From: an uncultured Piscinibacter sp.
GTDB lineage: Bacteria > Pseudomonadota > Gammaproteobacteria > Burkholderiales > Burkholderiaceae_C
Assembly (NCBI RefSeq): GCF_937952055.1
Contig: NZ_CALFYO010000034.1
Location: 44,579-108,578 of the forward strand
DNA: 64,000 bases
Direction: 5' to 3'
Below are positions 33,581-43,154 of this stretch, piece after piece; position 1 is the first letter of the stretch; the number at the start of each line of letters is the position of its first letter. The translations under genes and the position numbers were made by a program. The notes beneath the pieces are model-generated. The model saw only the letters and a list, made by a program, of their open reading frames with translations, was not told the origin of the DNA and made no database searches.

Positions 33581-33883
33581 ATGATCCTCGAACTCGCCGA
33601 CATCCGCATCCAGCCCGGCCAGCAGGCCGCCTTCGACGAAGCCATCCTGCGCGGCGTCGGCAGCGTGATCAGCCAGGCGAAGGGCTTCCGCGGCTTCAAG
33701 GTCAACAAGGGGATCGAGTCGCCCGAGCGCTACATCCTGCAGATCTTCTGGGACACCCTGGAGGACCACACGGTGCACTTCCGCGGCGGCCCGCTGTTCG
33801 CGCAGTGGCGCGCCATCGTCGGCCCGTATTTCGCGCAGCCGCCGGTGGTCGAGCACTTCGAGCTGCTCGGCAAGTCCGACTGA
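33581..33883 (+). CDS. Antibiotic biosynthesis monooxygenase (ABM) domain protein
   Basis: 100 residues, the size of a single ABM ferredoxin-like barrel. It has the opening MILELADIRIQPGQ, a central GFRGFKVNKGIESPERYILQIFW strand pair and a C-terminal phenylalanine-rich helix. Such proteins dimerise and act as small cofactor-independent monooxygenases, haem oxygenases or decarboxylating enzymes. It is preceded by AAGGAG and is probably co-transcribed with system 3, so it may act on the imported compound. The reaction is unknown. Confidence 0.78.
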   Translation: MILELADIRIQPGQQAAFDEAILRGVGSVISQAKGFRGFKVNKGIESPERYILQIFWDTLEDHTVHFRGGPLFAQWRAIVGPYFAQPPVVEHFELLGKSD

Positions 33884-33890
33884 GCCGGCG

Positions 33891-34325
33891 CTACAGGCGC
33901 GCCAGCGTCTGCGCGTCGCGGCGGCCGCCGAAGAACCTGGCGATCGCCGCGCCGAACAACGGCTCCTGCGGTGCCACCGCCTCGAACAGCGTCATGCAGG
34001 AGTGGAACTTCAGGTCGTCGGGCGAGCCGAGGATCTGCTGGATGCCGCGCCCCTGCACGGCGTTGACCAAGGCGGTGCACTCGCGCAGCCGCGCACCGAG
34101 CAGCGGGTGCGCCAGGTAGGCCGCCGCCTCGGCGCACCCCGAGATCGCGTAGCGCCGCGCCATGTCGCTCCTGCCCAGCCCCTGGAGCTGGGGGAAGACG
34201 AACCACATCCAGTGGCTCGCCTTGCGGCCGTCGCGCAACTCGGCCACGACCTGCGCGTAGACCGGGTCCTGCGCCTGCAGGAAACGCTGCAGCCCGAAGC
34301 GGTCTTCAGCCGATGGCGACGACAT
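33891..34325 (-). CDS. DUF1810 family protein
   Basis: 144 residues of the DUF1810 family. Hallmarks are the DRFGLQRFLQAQDPVYAQVV start, SHWMWFVFPQLQGLGRSDMARRYAI, and the DDLKFHSCMTLFEAV segment. It is a small soluble alpha-helical protein with no known activity. Its start overlaps the end of the molybdenum hydroxylase gene by 20 bp on the same strand. That suggests co-transcription but not necessarily shared function. Confidence 0.84.
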   Translation of the reverse strand: MSSPSAEDRFGLQRFLQAQDPVYAQVVAELRDGRKASHWMWFVFPQLQGLGRSDMARRYAISGCAEAAAYLAHPLLGARLRECTALVNAVQGRGIQQILGSPDDLKFHSCMTLFEAVAPQEPLFGAAIARFFGGRRDAQTLARL

Positions 34326-36647
34326 CGAAGTCGCGCTGCAGCGCGCGCCACACCGTCGGCGCGGTCAGCGGCATCTGCACGCGCTCGGCGTCGCGCCCGA
34401 GGCCGGCGTCCGCCAGCGCATCGACCACCGCGTTGACCACCGCCGGCGTGGCGCCGATGGTGCCGAGCTCGCCCACGCCCTTCACGCCCAGCACGTTGGT
34501 CGTGCAGGGCACCGAGGTGTCGAACACCGTCTTGAAGCCGCGGAAGCCGTCGGCGTGCGGCAGCGCGTAGTCCATGAAGCTGGCGGTAAGCAGCTGGCCG
34601 CCGTCACGCTCATAGACCACCTGCTCGCACAGCGCCTGGCCGATGCCCTGCACCGCGCCGCCTTCGACCTGGCCGCGCACGATGGTCGGGCTGACGACCC
34701 TGCCGATGTCGTTCACCGAGGCGTAGGCGGCGATCTCCACCACCCCGGTGTCGGGATCGACCTCGACCTCGCAGACGTGGCAGGCGTTCGGCCAGCTCGG
34801 CGCGCCGGCGGTGGCGCCGCCCTCGGCGGTGATGCGCGCCGCAGGCTGCTTCGCGGCCAGCTCGAACAGGCCGATGCCGCGGTCGGTGCCGACGATGCCG
34901 AAATGGCCGGCACGGTATTCGATGTCGCGGGGCGCGGCCTCCAGCGCCTCGCCGGCGAGTTCCTTCGCCTGCTCGATCGTGCGCTCGGAGGCCACCTGCA
35001 CCGCCGAGCCGCCGGTGAACAGCGAGCGCGAGCCGGCGCTGCCGAAGCCGTTGGCGCGGTCGGTGTCGCCGTGCAGGATGCGGATCTGCTCGATCGGCAC
35101 GCCGAACACGTCGACGGCGAGTTGCGCGAAGCTGGTGGCAATGCCCTGCCCCATCGGCAGCGTGGCCACGGTCAGCTCGATCAGGCCCTGCGGAAGCACG
35201 TTCACCGTGACCTGCTCGGACAGCGCGTTGCCGCCCGTCCATTCGAGGAAGGTGGCGATGCCACGGCCGCGCAGCCGGCCCCGGGTCTTCGACGCCGCGC
35301 GGCGCGCCTCGAAGCCGTGCCAGTCGGCCAGCGCCAGGCCCTGGTCGAGCATCTTCTCGAACTGGCCGACGTCGTAGGTCTGTCCCATCGGGTTCTTGTA
35401 GGGCATCTGCGCAGGGCGGATCATGTTGCGGCGGCGCAGCTCGGCGCCGTCGAGCTTCATCTCCCGCGCCGCGGCGTCCATCAGCCGCTCGATGATGTAG
35501 ATCGCCTCAGGCCGGCCCGCGCCGCGATAGGCGCCGGTCGGCGTGGTGTTGGTCATCACCGCGCTGAGCCGCAACGAGATCGTCGGGATGTCGTAGATGC
35601 TGGTCGACACCCAGGGCCCGATGAGCAGCTGGATGGCCACGCCCACCGTCATCGCGTAGCCGCCCACGTTGGCGTAGGACCGGGTGCGCAGCGCCAGCAC
35701 CTTGCCGTTCGCGTCGAGCGCGAGTTCGGCGCGCGTGACCACGTCGCGGCCGTGCACCGAGGCGCTGAACTCCTCGAGCCGCTGCGCGCACCACTTCACC
35801 GGCCGCCTCAGTTCGCGCGCCGCATGGGCGACGACGATGTCCTCCGGGTACAGGCCGGTCTTCATGCCGAAGCCGCCGCCGACATCGCCGACGAGCACGC
35901 GCACCTGCTCCTTGGGCAGGCCGAGCGAAGCGGCCACGCCGTCGCGCACCGCGGTGGGCATCTGGCTGGACAGCGTGATGACGAGCCGGCCGCTGCCGGC
36001 CTCGGTCTCGGCCAGCACCACGCGCGGCTCCATCGAGGCCGGCGCGAGACGCTGGTTGACGAGGTCCAGCGCCACCACATGGGCCGCCGTCTCGAAGGCC
36101 GCATCGGCCGCCGCCGCGTCGCCATGGCGCATCTCGGCGGCGATGTTGTCGGGTGCGGCATCGCACAGCACGGGCGCGCCGGGGCGGATGGCCTGCAGCG
36201 GATCGGTCACCGACGGCAGGTCCTCGTAGTCGACCATCACCGCCTCGGCTCCGTTCATCGCCGCCTCGCGCGACTCGGCCACGACAGCGGCAACCGCCTC
36301 GCCGACGTAGCGCACGCGGTCCAGCGCCAGCGCATGGCGCGGCGCCGAGGCGCCGGGCTGGCCATCCGGCCGCGGGAAGGGCACGGCCGGGCCGATCGGC
36401 TTGACCCCGGCGGTGGCGAGGTCGGCGCCGCTCCACACCGCCAGCACGCCCGGCACGGCCCGCGCCGCGCCGGTGTCGACGCCGCGAATGCGCGCATGCG
36501 CGTGCGGTGAGCGCAGGAAGACCAGGTGCGTCTGCGCGGCACGGGCCAGGTCGTCGGTGAACTGGCCGGCGCCGCGCACCAGCGCCGGGTCCTCGATGCG
36601 GCGCACCGCCTTGCCGCTGCCGTAGCGGCCTGCTTCCACCGTCGCGC

Positions 36648-36651
<4 letters not shown>
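34306..36651 (-). CDS. Molybdenum hydroxylase large subunit (xanthine dehydrogenase/CoxL family)
   Basis: 781 residues from the ATG at 36651 (MSATVEAGRYGSGKAVRRIEDP). It has the N-terminal aldehyde oxidase a/b-hammerhead domain (about 20-130) and the molybdopterin-binding domain (about 150-770). The catalytic glutamate lies in GVGELGTIGATPAVVNA. The site corresponding to the CoxL active loop reads GAYRGAGRPE, not the AYRCSFR of true aerobic CO dehydrogenase. So it is a form II-type hydroxylase for an aldehyde or N-heteroaromatic. The upstream gene is its [2Fe-2S] subunit. No FAD-binding medium subunit is present. Confidence 0.86.
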
Positions 36652-37130
<479 letters not shown>

Positions 37131-37334
37131 GCGCAGGTACCTCGGGACAGTGCGGCTGCCATCCTAGTGCCGATCGACGCCGGCTGCAGCACCGCCTGGT
37201 CGAAGGAACACGGCCGGCCGCGAACCTCACCGCAGCCCTCGGAGGGAGAAGGATCCGATGCGACGCCAGGCCCTCTGCCTGATCGCCCGCCTGCCCCTGC
37301 CAGCGTGCGAGACGGCCCCCGAGGATCGCGCCGC

Positions 37335-38195
37335 TCAGCGCCCGCTGGGCGCGCCGGCCAGCGCGTCGGCGAGCAAGCGCTCGAAGCCCGGGTAGGCTTC
37401 GCGGCGGATGGCGACCTTGCGCACGTGCGCGCCCCAGGGCTCCCCGCTGCGCAGTGCGGCCTTGAAGGCGGCGGCATCGACGATCCAGCTGCCGCCGAGC
37501 AGCGTCACGCCGCGTGCGAACAGCGGGTCGGGCAGGCAGCCCGCGCCGGGGCCGATCAGCGCCACGCGCTGAGCCTGCCGGCAATGCGAGAGCACCTCGT
37601 CCAGCGTGTCGTTGAGCAGCACCGTGCTGGTGGAGAGGATCTTGTTGCAGCGCGCCAGCGCAGCCGGGTCGAGCGTGACCTGCCAGCCCTCGCGCGGCCC
37701 GGCCAGGTCCTCGCGCAACTCCACCACGGTGAGCTGCGCGCCGGTGGCCAGCACCTGCTTCACCAGCGGCGGGAACAGCCCCACCATGCCGACCTGATCG
37801 CCCGCGGCGAGATCGAGGTCGCCGATCGAACCGCCCGCGGCCGGTGGCACGTAGCCGGCGCGGTCGAACAGATGGCGCGTCAGCGCGTTGACGGCGGCGA
37901 AGCCCAGTGCACGCTCCTCGCCATGGCCTTCGGCGTAACGCCGCGCCAAGGCCAGTGAGTCCATGCCCAGCAGGCCGGTGCGATCGCCCGGCGCGCGCAG
38001 CTGCGCCAGCGTGCCGCCGAGCAGCACGAAGCTCAGGCCAAGCGACCCGTCGTCGAGCTCGATGGCGCAGAACTCGCCATCGCGCGTGCCGTCGGCGGCG
38101 GGCGGCGGCAGGTGCAGCGCGTGCACGCGCGGCAGCGGGCAACGCGCGGCAAACCGCTCGAGCAGCACGAGAAGGTCGTGGGCAACGTCGCTCAT
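37335..38195 (-). CDS. DUF364/DUF4213 domain protein (putative heavy-metal chelation, Rossmann-like)
   Basis: 286 residues. The C-terminal half shows the DUF364 pattern: VGMVGLFPPLVKQVL, VVELREDL, CNKILSTSTVLLNDTLDEVL, and VALIGPGAGCLPDPLFARGVTLLGGSWIVD. The N-terminal DUF4213 enolase-like half carries LGLSFVLLGG. Family members are often encoded near molybdenum or metal transport genes and may bind metal or a metal cofactor. It is read towards the molybdenum hydroxylase genes, 204 bp upstream, so a role in metal or cofactor supply is a reasonable guess. It is divergent from the response regulator. Confidence 0.75.
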   Translation of the reverse strand: MSDVAHDLLVLLERFAARCPLPRVHALHLPPPAADGTRDGEFCAIELDDGSLGLSFVLLGGTLAQLRAPGDRTGLLGMDSLALARRYAEGHGEERALGFAAVNALTRHLFDRAGYVPPAAGGSIGDLDLAAGDQVGMVGLFPPLVKQVLATGAQLTVVELREDLAGPREGWQVTLDPAALARCNKILSTSTVLLNDTLDEVLSHCRQAQRVALIGPGAGCLPDPLFARGVTLLGGSWIVDAAAFKAALRSGEPWGAHVRKVAIRREAYPGFERLLADALAGAPSGR

Positions 38196-38295
38196 CGGCG
38201 CACTATCGGCGAGTCCGCCCGCTTCCGGCTTGATCTTTCACAGGCCGACACGTCCCGGAGCGGGCCGCGCGGACTCCGGCATGCCGCGCGGCCCC

Positions 38296-38311
38296 TTCAC
38301 CTTCGCCTCAT
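38296..38311 (+). promoter_or_regulatory. Two 11-bp-phased CTCAC-type repeats upstream of the response regulator
   Basis: TTCAC at 38296-38300 and CTCAT at 38307-38311 are spaced 11 bp start to start, 33-48 bp upstream of the regulator ATG. The 14-base stretch 38297-38310 is identical to 46339-46352 upstream of degP, where the repeat occurs four times. It suggests autoregulation by the encoded OmpR-type regulator. Confidence 0.5.
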
Positions 38312-38343
38312 GTCGGCGCGGCGCCGGCTGGCATCATCCGCCC

Positions 38344-39018
38344 ATGCGCGTGCTGCTGGTGGAAGACGACGCCATGATCGGCGAAAGCCTGCGCGAGGCG
38401 CTGCGCCGCCAGGCCATGGCCTGCGACTGGGTGCGCGACGGCCGCGCCGCCGAGGCCGTGCTCGCCAGCGAACGTTTCGACGCCGTGCTGCTCGACCTGG
38501 GCCTGCCGCAGCGCGACGGGCTGGACGTGCTGCGCAGCCTGCGCGCCCGTGGCGACGCGACGCCGGTGATCGTGCTCACCGCGCGCGACACGCTGCCCGA
38601 CAAGGTCAAGGGTCTGGACAGCGGCGCCGACGACTACCTCGTCAAGCCCTTCGAACTCGACGAACTGCTCGCTCGCCTGCGCGCGCTGCGCCGCCGGCAC
38701 GACGGCCGCGCGAGCCCCGTGCTGCAGGTGGCCGACCTCACGCTCGACCCCGCCACGCGCGAGGTGAAGCGGGCCGGTCGCCCCGTGCTGCTCTCGGCGC
38801 GCGAGTTCGCGCTGCTGCAGGCGCTGCTGGAGCGGCCCGGCGCCATCGTCTCGCGCGCACAGCTCGAAGACCGGCTCTACGGCTGGGGCGAGGAGCTGGA
38901 GAGCAACGCCATCAGCGTCTACATGCACCAGCTGCGCAAGAAGCTGGGCGACGACCTGCTGCACACTGTGCGCGGCCTGGGCTACTACGCCGGCCCGCCC
39001 AAGGACGGCAGCGCTTGA
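38344..39018 (+). CDS. OmpR/PhoB-family response regulator (QseB/PmrA-like)
   Basis: 224 residues from the ATG at 38344. The receiver domain has acidic pocket Glu7/Asp8/Asp9, phospho-acceptor Asp51, Thr79 and Lys101. A C-terminal winged helix (about 125-218) includes LLSAREFALLQALLE and SVYMHQLRKKLG, ending VRGLGYY. It is followed by a sensor kinase whose start codon overlaps its stop. It probably binds the 11-bp direct repeats upstream of itself and of degP, which links it to envelope protein quality control. Confidence 0.9.
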   Translation: MRVLLVEDDAMIGESLREALRRQAMACDWVRDGRAAEAVLASERFDAVLLDLGLPQRDGLDVLRSLRARGDATPVIVLTARDTLPDKVKGLDSGADDYLVKPFELDELLARLRALRRRHDGRASPVLQVADLTLDPATREVKRAGRPVLLSAREFALLQALLERPGAIVSRAQLEDRLYGWGEELESNAISVYMHQLRKKLGDDLLHTVRGLGYYAGPPKDGSA

Positions 39019-40340
39019 AGTCGGGCGCACTGCACTCGCTGCGCGGGCGGCTGTTCGCCTTCCTGCTCGCGCTGGCCGGCATCACCGCCCTCGCGGTGGG
39101 CGGCGCCACCTACGTCAGCGTGCGCGCCGAGGCCGACGAACTGTTCGACTACCACCTGCGCCAGATGGCGCTGTCGCTGCGCGACCAGGGCCGCATCGGC
39201 GACGACGAGCGCGACGCGCTGGCCAACCCCGAGTTCGACTACGTGGTGCAGGTGTGGTCGGTACAAGGCGTGACGCTCTACACCAGCCGGCCGCGCGGTC
39301 TGACGCAGGCGCTGCCGCCGCGCGCCGTGCTCGGCTACAGCCAGGTGCGCCTGGCCGGCGAGGAGTGGCGCCTGTTCGCCGCCGCCACGCCGCTGCGCGT
39401 GGTGCAGGTGGCGCAACCGCTGGCGGTGCGGCGCAGGCTGGCCACCACGGCGGCGCTGCGCAGCGTGCTGCCCATCGCCATCGCTGCGCCGCTGGTGGCG
39501 ATGGGGTTGTGGTGGATCATCGGCCTGTCGCTCGCGCCGCTGCAGCGCGTGGTGCAGGCCGCGCGCTCGCGCAGCGCCGACAGCCTGCAGGCACTGCCCG
39601 AAGCCGGCCTGCCGCAGGAACTGCAGCCGCTGGTGGGCGCCTTCAACGGCCTGCTGGCGCGGCTGGCCGAAGCCTTCGAGACGCAGCGCCACTTCGTGGC
39701 CGACGCCGCGCACGAACTGCGCACGCCGCTGACGGCGCTGAAGCTGCAGGTCGGCCTGCTGCAGGGCACGCCCGCGGGCGCTTCGCAGGACGAGGCGATC
39801 GCCCAGCTGCGCGCCGGCGTGGATCGCGCGACGCACCTGGTGGAGCAATTGCTCGCGCTGGCCCGCGCCGAACCCGGCGCCACCGCCGCGCCGATGAGCC
39901 AGGTCGACCTCGCCGAGGTGGCCCGCCAGGCGATCGCCGACGCCGAGCCGCTGGCCGCCCGCCGTGGTGCGGCGATCACGCTGGACGCCACCATGCCCGT
40001 GCGCATGCGCGGCGATCCACAGGCCCTGCGCAGCGCCATCCGCAACCTGCTGGACAACGCGGTGAAGTTCGGCGGCAGGCGCGTGGCGCTGACGGTGCAG
40101 GCCACCGAGGGCGAGGGATGGCTCGTGCGCGTGGACGACGACGGCCCGGGCATCCCGCCCGGGCAGCGCGAGCGCCTGGTCGACCGCTTCCAGCGCGGCG
40201 AGACGCGCGAGGTGGAAGGCAGCGGCCTGGGCCTCGCCATCGTGCAGGCGGTGGCACGGCGGCACGGGGCGACGCTCACGTTCGGCACGGCGGCGCAGGG
40301 CGGACTGCGCGTCGACATGCGCCGGGGTCCGATCACCTGA
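39015..40340 (+). CDS. Sensor histidine kinase, QseC/PmrB-like
   Basis: 441 residues from a TTG start at 39015 that overlaps the regulator stop; no ATG lies nearby and the first membrane segment follows at once. Membrane helices are about 13-35 and 150-172, enclosing a short periplasmic sensor domain of about 115 residues. The HisKA motif FVADAAHELRTPLTALKLQ carries His233. The ATPase domain has IRNLLDNAVKFGG, DDDGPGIPPGQ and GSGLGLAIVQ. A transposed HAMP-like linker lies at about 173-225. Its signal is unknown. Confidence 0.9.
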   Translation: MKSGALHSLRGRLFAFLLALAGITALAVGGATYVSVRAEADELFDYHLRQMALSLRDQGRIGDDERDALANPEFDYVVQVWSVQGVTLYTSRPRGLTQALPPRAVLGYSQVRLAGEEWRLFAAATPLRVVQVAQPLAVRRRLATTAALRSVLPIAIAAPLVAMGLWWIIGLSLAPLQRVVQAARSRSADSLQALPEAGLPQELQPLVGAFNGLLARLAEAFETQRHFVADAAHELRTPLTALKLQVGLLQGTPAGASQDEAIAQLRAGVDRATHLVEQLLALARAEPGATAAPMSQVDLAEVARQAIADAEPLAARRGAAITLDATMPVRMRGDPQALRSAIRNLLDNAVKFGGRRVALTVQATEGEGWLVRVDDDGPGIPPGQRERLVDRFQRGETREVEGSGLGLAIVQAVARRHGATLTFGTAAQGGLRVDMRRGPIT

Positions 40341-40471
40341 CCCCGGACGTCCGGCCCCCGGCCGCAGGGGTCGCGCCGCGGGTCGATCGGCGCTACCCTC
40401 GCGTTCACAACAAGGATGCGGTGCGTCGCGGCGCCTTCGTGGCCTGCGCGCTGCCTCGCAAGGAGACGACG

Positions 40472-40987
40472 ATGCGGCCAAGCTCACGGCGCGCCTGCGG
40501 CATGCTGCTCGTGCTCGCACTGGCCGGTTGTTCACGCAACGACGCTGCGACCCCGGTGCCCGCGCTGCCGGTGGCGCACCTGGCGGCGTCGCTGGAGGAT
40601 GAGCTCGCGCTGATCCTGCCCGACCTGATGGACCTGCTCGTCGATCCGGCGGCCGGCGTGCTGTTCGCCGCAGCCGACCGTCATGCCCGGGCCGACCCCG
40701 AACCCACGGCCGCCGAAGCCTGGCAGGCCGTGGTCGACGCGGCGTCCCAACTGGCGCGGACCAGCGACACGCTGGCCGATCCGGCGCTGGCCAGGGGCCG
40801 GGCCGATTGGCTGCAATGGACCGATGCGATGCGCGACGGCGCTGCCGCCGCGGGTGCGGCGGCGCGGCGTCGCGACGCGCGCGGCCTGTATGCGGCGGGC
40901 CTGCAGCTGCGGGCCAGCTGCCAGGCTTGCCATGCGCGCTTCGCGTCGCAGATCGCCGAGCCGCTCGCGCTGCGCGCGCCGCGCTAG
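40472..40987 (+). CDS. Lipoprotein with a C-terminal haem c motif
   Basis: 171 residues with AAGGAG before the ATG. A signal sequence with lipobox LALAGC places the lipid-bearing Cys near residue 20. The body is alpha-helical and alanine-rich. A single haem site CQACH lies about 20 residues from the C-terminus, the arrangement of cytochrome c prime-like four-helix bundles. It is probably anchored at the inner face of the outer membrane or the outer face of the inner one. It lies 131 bp after the kinase gene, so a shared transcript is possible but not certain. The partner is unknown. Confidence 0.68.
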   Translation: MRPSSRRACGMLLVLALAGCSRNDAATPVPALPVAHLAASLEDELALILPDLMDLLVDPAAGVLFAAADRHARADPEPTAAEAWQAVVDAASQLARTSDTLADPALARGRADWLQWTDAMRDGAAAAGAAARRRDARGLYAAGLQLRASCQACHARFASQIAEPLALRAPR

Positions 40988-40999
40988 CCGCTTCGCGCC

Positions 41000-41305
41000 T
41001 TGCCCTTGCACTATCTGATGTTCGATCTCGGCGAGGCCGGCGACGGCGTGGCCACGCTGGAGGCGATGGCGTCGACGCCGCGGGACCAGCATGCCGCCGT
41101 GATGGCCGAAGTGCAGCAGATCCTGGATTGGGCGTGGCGCCATTTCCCGCACAGCCATGGACCGGCCGACGACGGCAACGACTGGGATCACGACCTCCAG
41201 GTTGCGATGGAGGACGGTGGCTGGTGTGCCGTCAACCTGTCGTTGACCGGCTCGCTGCACTTCGTGGCCGAGTTCCTCGCGGCCTTCGGCGAGCCGCACG
41301 ACTGA
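41000..41305 (+). CDS. Small conserved-looking protein of unknown function
   Basis: Up to 101 residues from a TTG at 41000; a TTG at 41006 and an ATG at 41018 are alternative starts, and no ribosome site settles the question. The sequence YLMFDLGEAGDGVATLEAMAS, then a Trp- and His-rich segment (WAWRHFPHSHG) and NDWDHDLQV, then a beta-strand-like end reads as a folded domain rather than random frame. It follows the haem lipoprotein after 12 bases and converges on the TPR lipoprotein gene. No family assignment is made. Confidence 0.6.
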   Translation: MPLHYLMFDLGEAGDGVATLEAMASTPRDQHAAVMAEVQQILDWAWRHFPHSHGPADDGNDWDHDLQVAMEDGGWCAVNLSLTGSLHFVAEFLAAFGEPHD

Positions 41306-41333
41306 GGCGTCGGCTTCCAGCCTGCCCATCCAT

Positions 41334-41351
41334 CCGGCGCCACGACGCCGG
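41334..41351. terminator. Possible bidirectional hairpin between convergent genes
   Basis: CCGGCG-N6-CGCCGG forms a 6-bp GC stem in the 78-bp gap between the ends of the small gene and the TPR gene. No T-tract follows on either strand, so Rho-independent action is doubtful. It is recorded as the only structure in the gap. Confidence 0.25.
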
Positions 41352-41383
41352 CGGTCCTGCCGAAGACACGAGATGGGGCGCCC

Positions 41384-43090
41384 TCAGCCGCGGCTCTTGA
41401 GGGCCGCATCGGCCTGCGGCCAGACGCGTTCGCCGCGGGCGCGCACCGCGGCCGCCTCGGCCGCATTGCCCTGCGCCGCGAGCGCGCGCGCCAGGCCGCG
41501 CAAGGCCCAGCCGCTGTCGGGCAGCACCGCCAGGTCGGCGCGGAAGGTCGCCTCGGCGTCGGCCGCGCGGCCGAACTGCAGCTGCAGGTCACCCAGCGCC
41601 AGCCGCGCGCCGGCGGCCAGCAGGGGCGGCTCCTTGTCGTCGGCATCCCTCGCTGCCGCCACCGCGCGGGCTTGCTGCGCCAGCGCCTCGTCACCGCGGC
41701 CGTCGGCGGCGGCCAGTTCGGCGCGCAGACGCGCGAGCATCGCGTCGGCGATGTTGCGGATGCCGAGGTCCTCGTCGCTGGCCGACGCGTGCGTCGCGCG
41801 CAGCGTCGCCGCGCCCGCATCGGCGGCCTGCAGCGCCGCTTGCGCTTCGGGCAGGCGCCCGAGTCGCACCAGGGCGACGCCGCGCGCCGACTGACCGACG
41901 GCCGCGGCCATGCCGCGCGCGCCCGTCGCCGGCGGCTCGTCCAGCAGCGCCTCCCAGCGTTCCAGGCGCAGCAAGGTCAGCTGCGGAACGCTGCGGAAGT
42001 ACTCGCTCCATACCGTGTCGCGCTTGGCGCGCCCGGCGACGCTGCGCGCTGCGGCCAGCGCGGCCTCGCCACGCCCTTGCATCAGTGCGGCATACCAGAG
42101 GAAATGCGTGTTGTGGCCGCGCCAGTCCTTGCTGACCCCAAAGCCCTGCGCCTTCTGCGCCTCGTCCTGCGCATCCTCTGCCGCCAGGGCGCTCTCGTTG
42201 CGCGCGGCCGCATCGGCATAGCGGCCCACGCGGATGTAGATGTGGGCCGGCATGTGCACCAGGTGCGGCGCACCCGGTGCCAGCGTGGCCAGGCGGTCGG
42301 CCGCGGCCACGGCGCGGGCGGCATTCGAGGGAGCATCCGCGGCGTGGATCAGGTAGTGGTTCAAGCCGGTGTGGCCGGGCTGTGCCTCGAGCAGGGCCTC
42401 GAGCCGTTCGACCATCTCGGCGATGCGCGGCAATGGCTTGCCGGTGGTCTTGTCGTACCAGTCGTCCTTGGCGACGATCATGGCCGCCTCGGACCACAGC
42501 GAGAGGATGTCGGCGTCGTCGGGATAGGCCATGACGAGCGCGTGCAGGCGCTCCGCATAGGCGATGTCCAGCGGATGGGCGGCCTTGTCGCCCCGTGCCC
42601 CCCGGCACACATCGGCGTCCGACGGCGTGAAGGCCGGACCGGTGCGCGCGGCCACGTCGTAGCGCGTGGCCATCGCGTCGATCAGCGCACGCTCGCGCGC
42701 GCTGGCGTCCTGCCCATGGCGCGAGGCATGGTCGATGTACCGCCGTGCCTCGGTGAGATCACCGCGCTCCCGGGCATTGATGTTCGGACCGAGCTGCCAG
42801 GCCACGCCCCAGGCGCACATCGCGCAGGTCGGGTCGATCGCCAGCGCGGCCTTGAACTGGCGCACGGCCTCCTTTTCGTTGAAGGCGTAGGCCTGCAGGA
42901 CGCCTGCGTGGTAGAGCCGGCGTGCGGCGTCGCTGCGTGTGGTGACCGGCGCGTCGATGCGGCCGAAGCCCTCGAGCTGCGGCGCCGTGGCGCCGCGGTC
43001 GGGCTGCAGCGGCACGAGGGCGCAGGCAGCGAGGACACCCAGCACGACCAGACTCATGCCGCGCAGAACGGCGTGCGGGCGCTTGTTCAT
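41384..43090 (-). CDS. TPR-repeat lipoprotein
   Basis: 568 residues from the ATG at 43090. A signal peptide ends in the lipobox LGVLAACA (Cys near residue 23). The body has multiple tetratricopeptide-like helices, for example ARRLYHAGVLQAYAFNEKEAVRQFKAALAIDPTCAMCAWG near 60-98 and repeats towards the C-terminus (AALQAADAG, DEALAQQARAVA). The NHYLIHAADAP and HMPAHIYIRVGRYADAA segments are typical of a TPR family found in many proteobacteria and bacteroidetes. The CAMC pair could bind metal or form a disulfide. It is probably an envelope scaffold; partner unknown. Confidence 0.8.
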   Translation of the reverse strand: MNKRPHAVLRGMSLVVLGVLAACALVPLQPDRGATAPQLEGFGRIDAPVTTRSDAARRLYHAGVLQAYAFNEKEAVRQFKAALAIDPTCAMCAWGVAWQLGPNINARERGDLTEARRYIDHASRHGQDASARERALIDAMATRYDVAARTGPAFTPSDADVCRGARGDKAAHPLDIAYAERLHALVMAYPDDADILSLWSEAAMIVAKDDWYDKTTGKPLPRIAEMVERLEALLEAQPGHTGLNHYLIHAADAPSNAARAVAAADRLATLAPGAPHLVHMPAHIYIRVGRYADAAARNESALAAEDAQDEAQKAQGFGVSKDWRGHNTHFLWYAALMQGRGEAALAAARSVAGRAKRDTVWSEYFRSVPQLTLLRLERWEALLDEPPATGARGMAAAVGQSARGVALVRLGRLPEAQAALQAADAGAATLRATHASASDEDLGIRNIADAMLARLRAELAAADGRGDEALAQQARAVAAARDADDKEPPLLAAGARLALGDLQLQFGRAADAEATFRADLAVLPDSGWALRGLARALAAQGNAAEAAAVRARGERVWPQADAALKSRG

Positions 43091-43154
43091 CGGCACTCCT
43101 TCGTGGCCGCCCCTTGTACTGAGGCGCCCCGCAGGTGTCAATCTCGAGCTCGGC

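Noticed and set aside
37259..37396. A 45-codon ORF with a strong GGAGGGAGAAGG ribosome-like site
   Set aside because: The upstream stretch CCTCACCGCAGCCCTCGGAGGGAG looks like a degenerate GC-rich intergenic repeat rather than a start site, the peptide is low-complexity, and it runs into the end of the DUF364 gene on the other strand.
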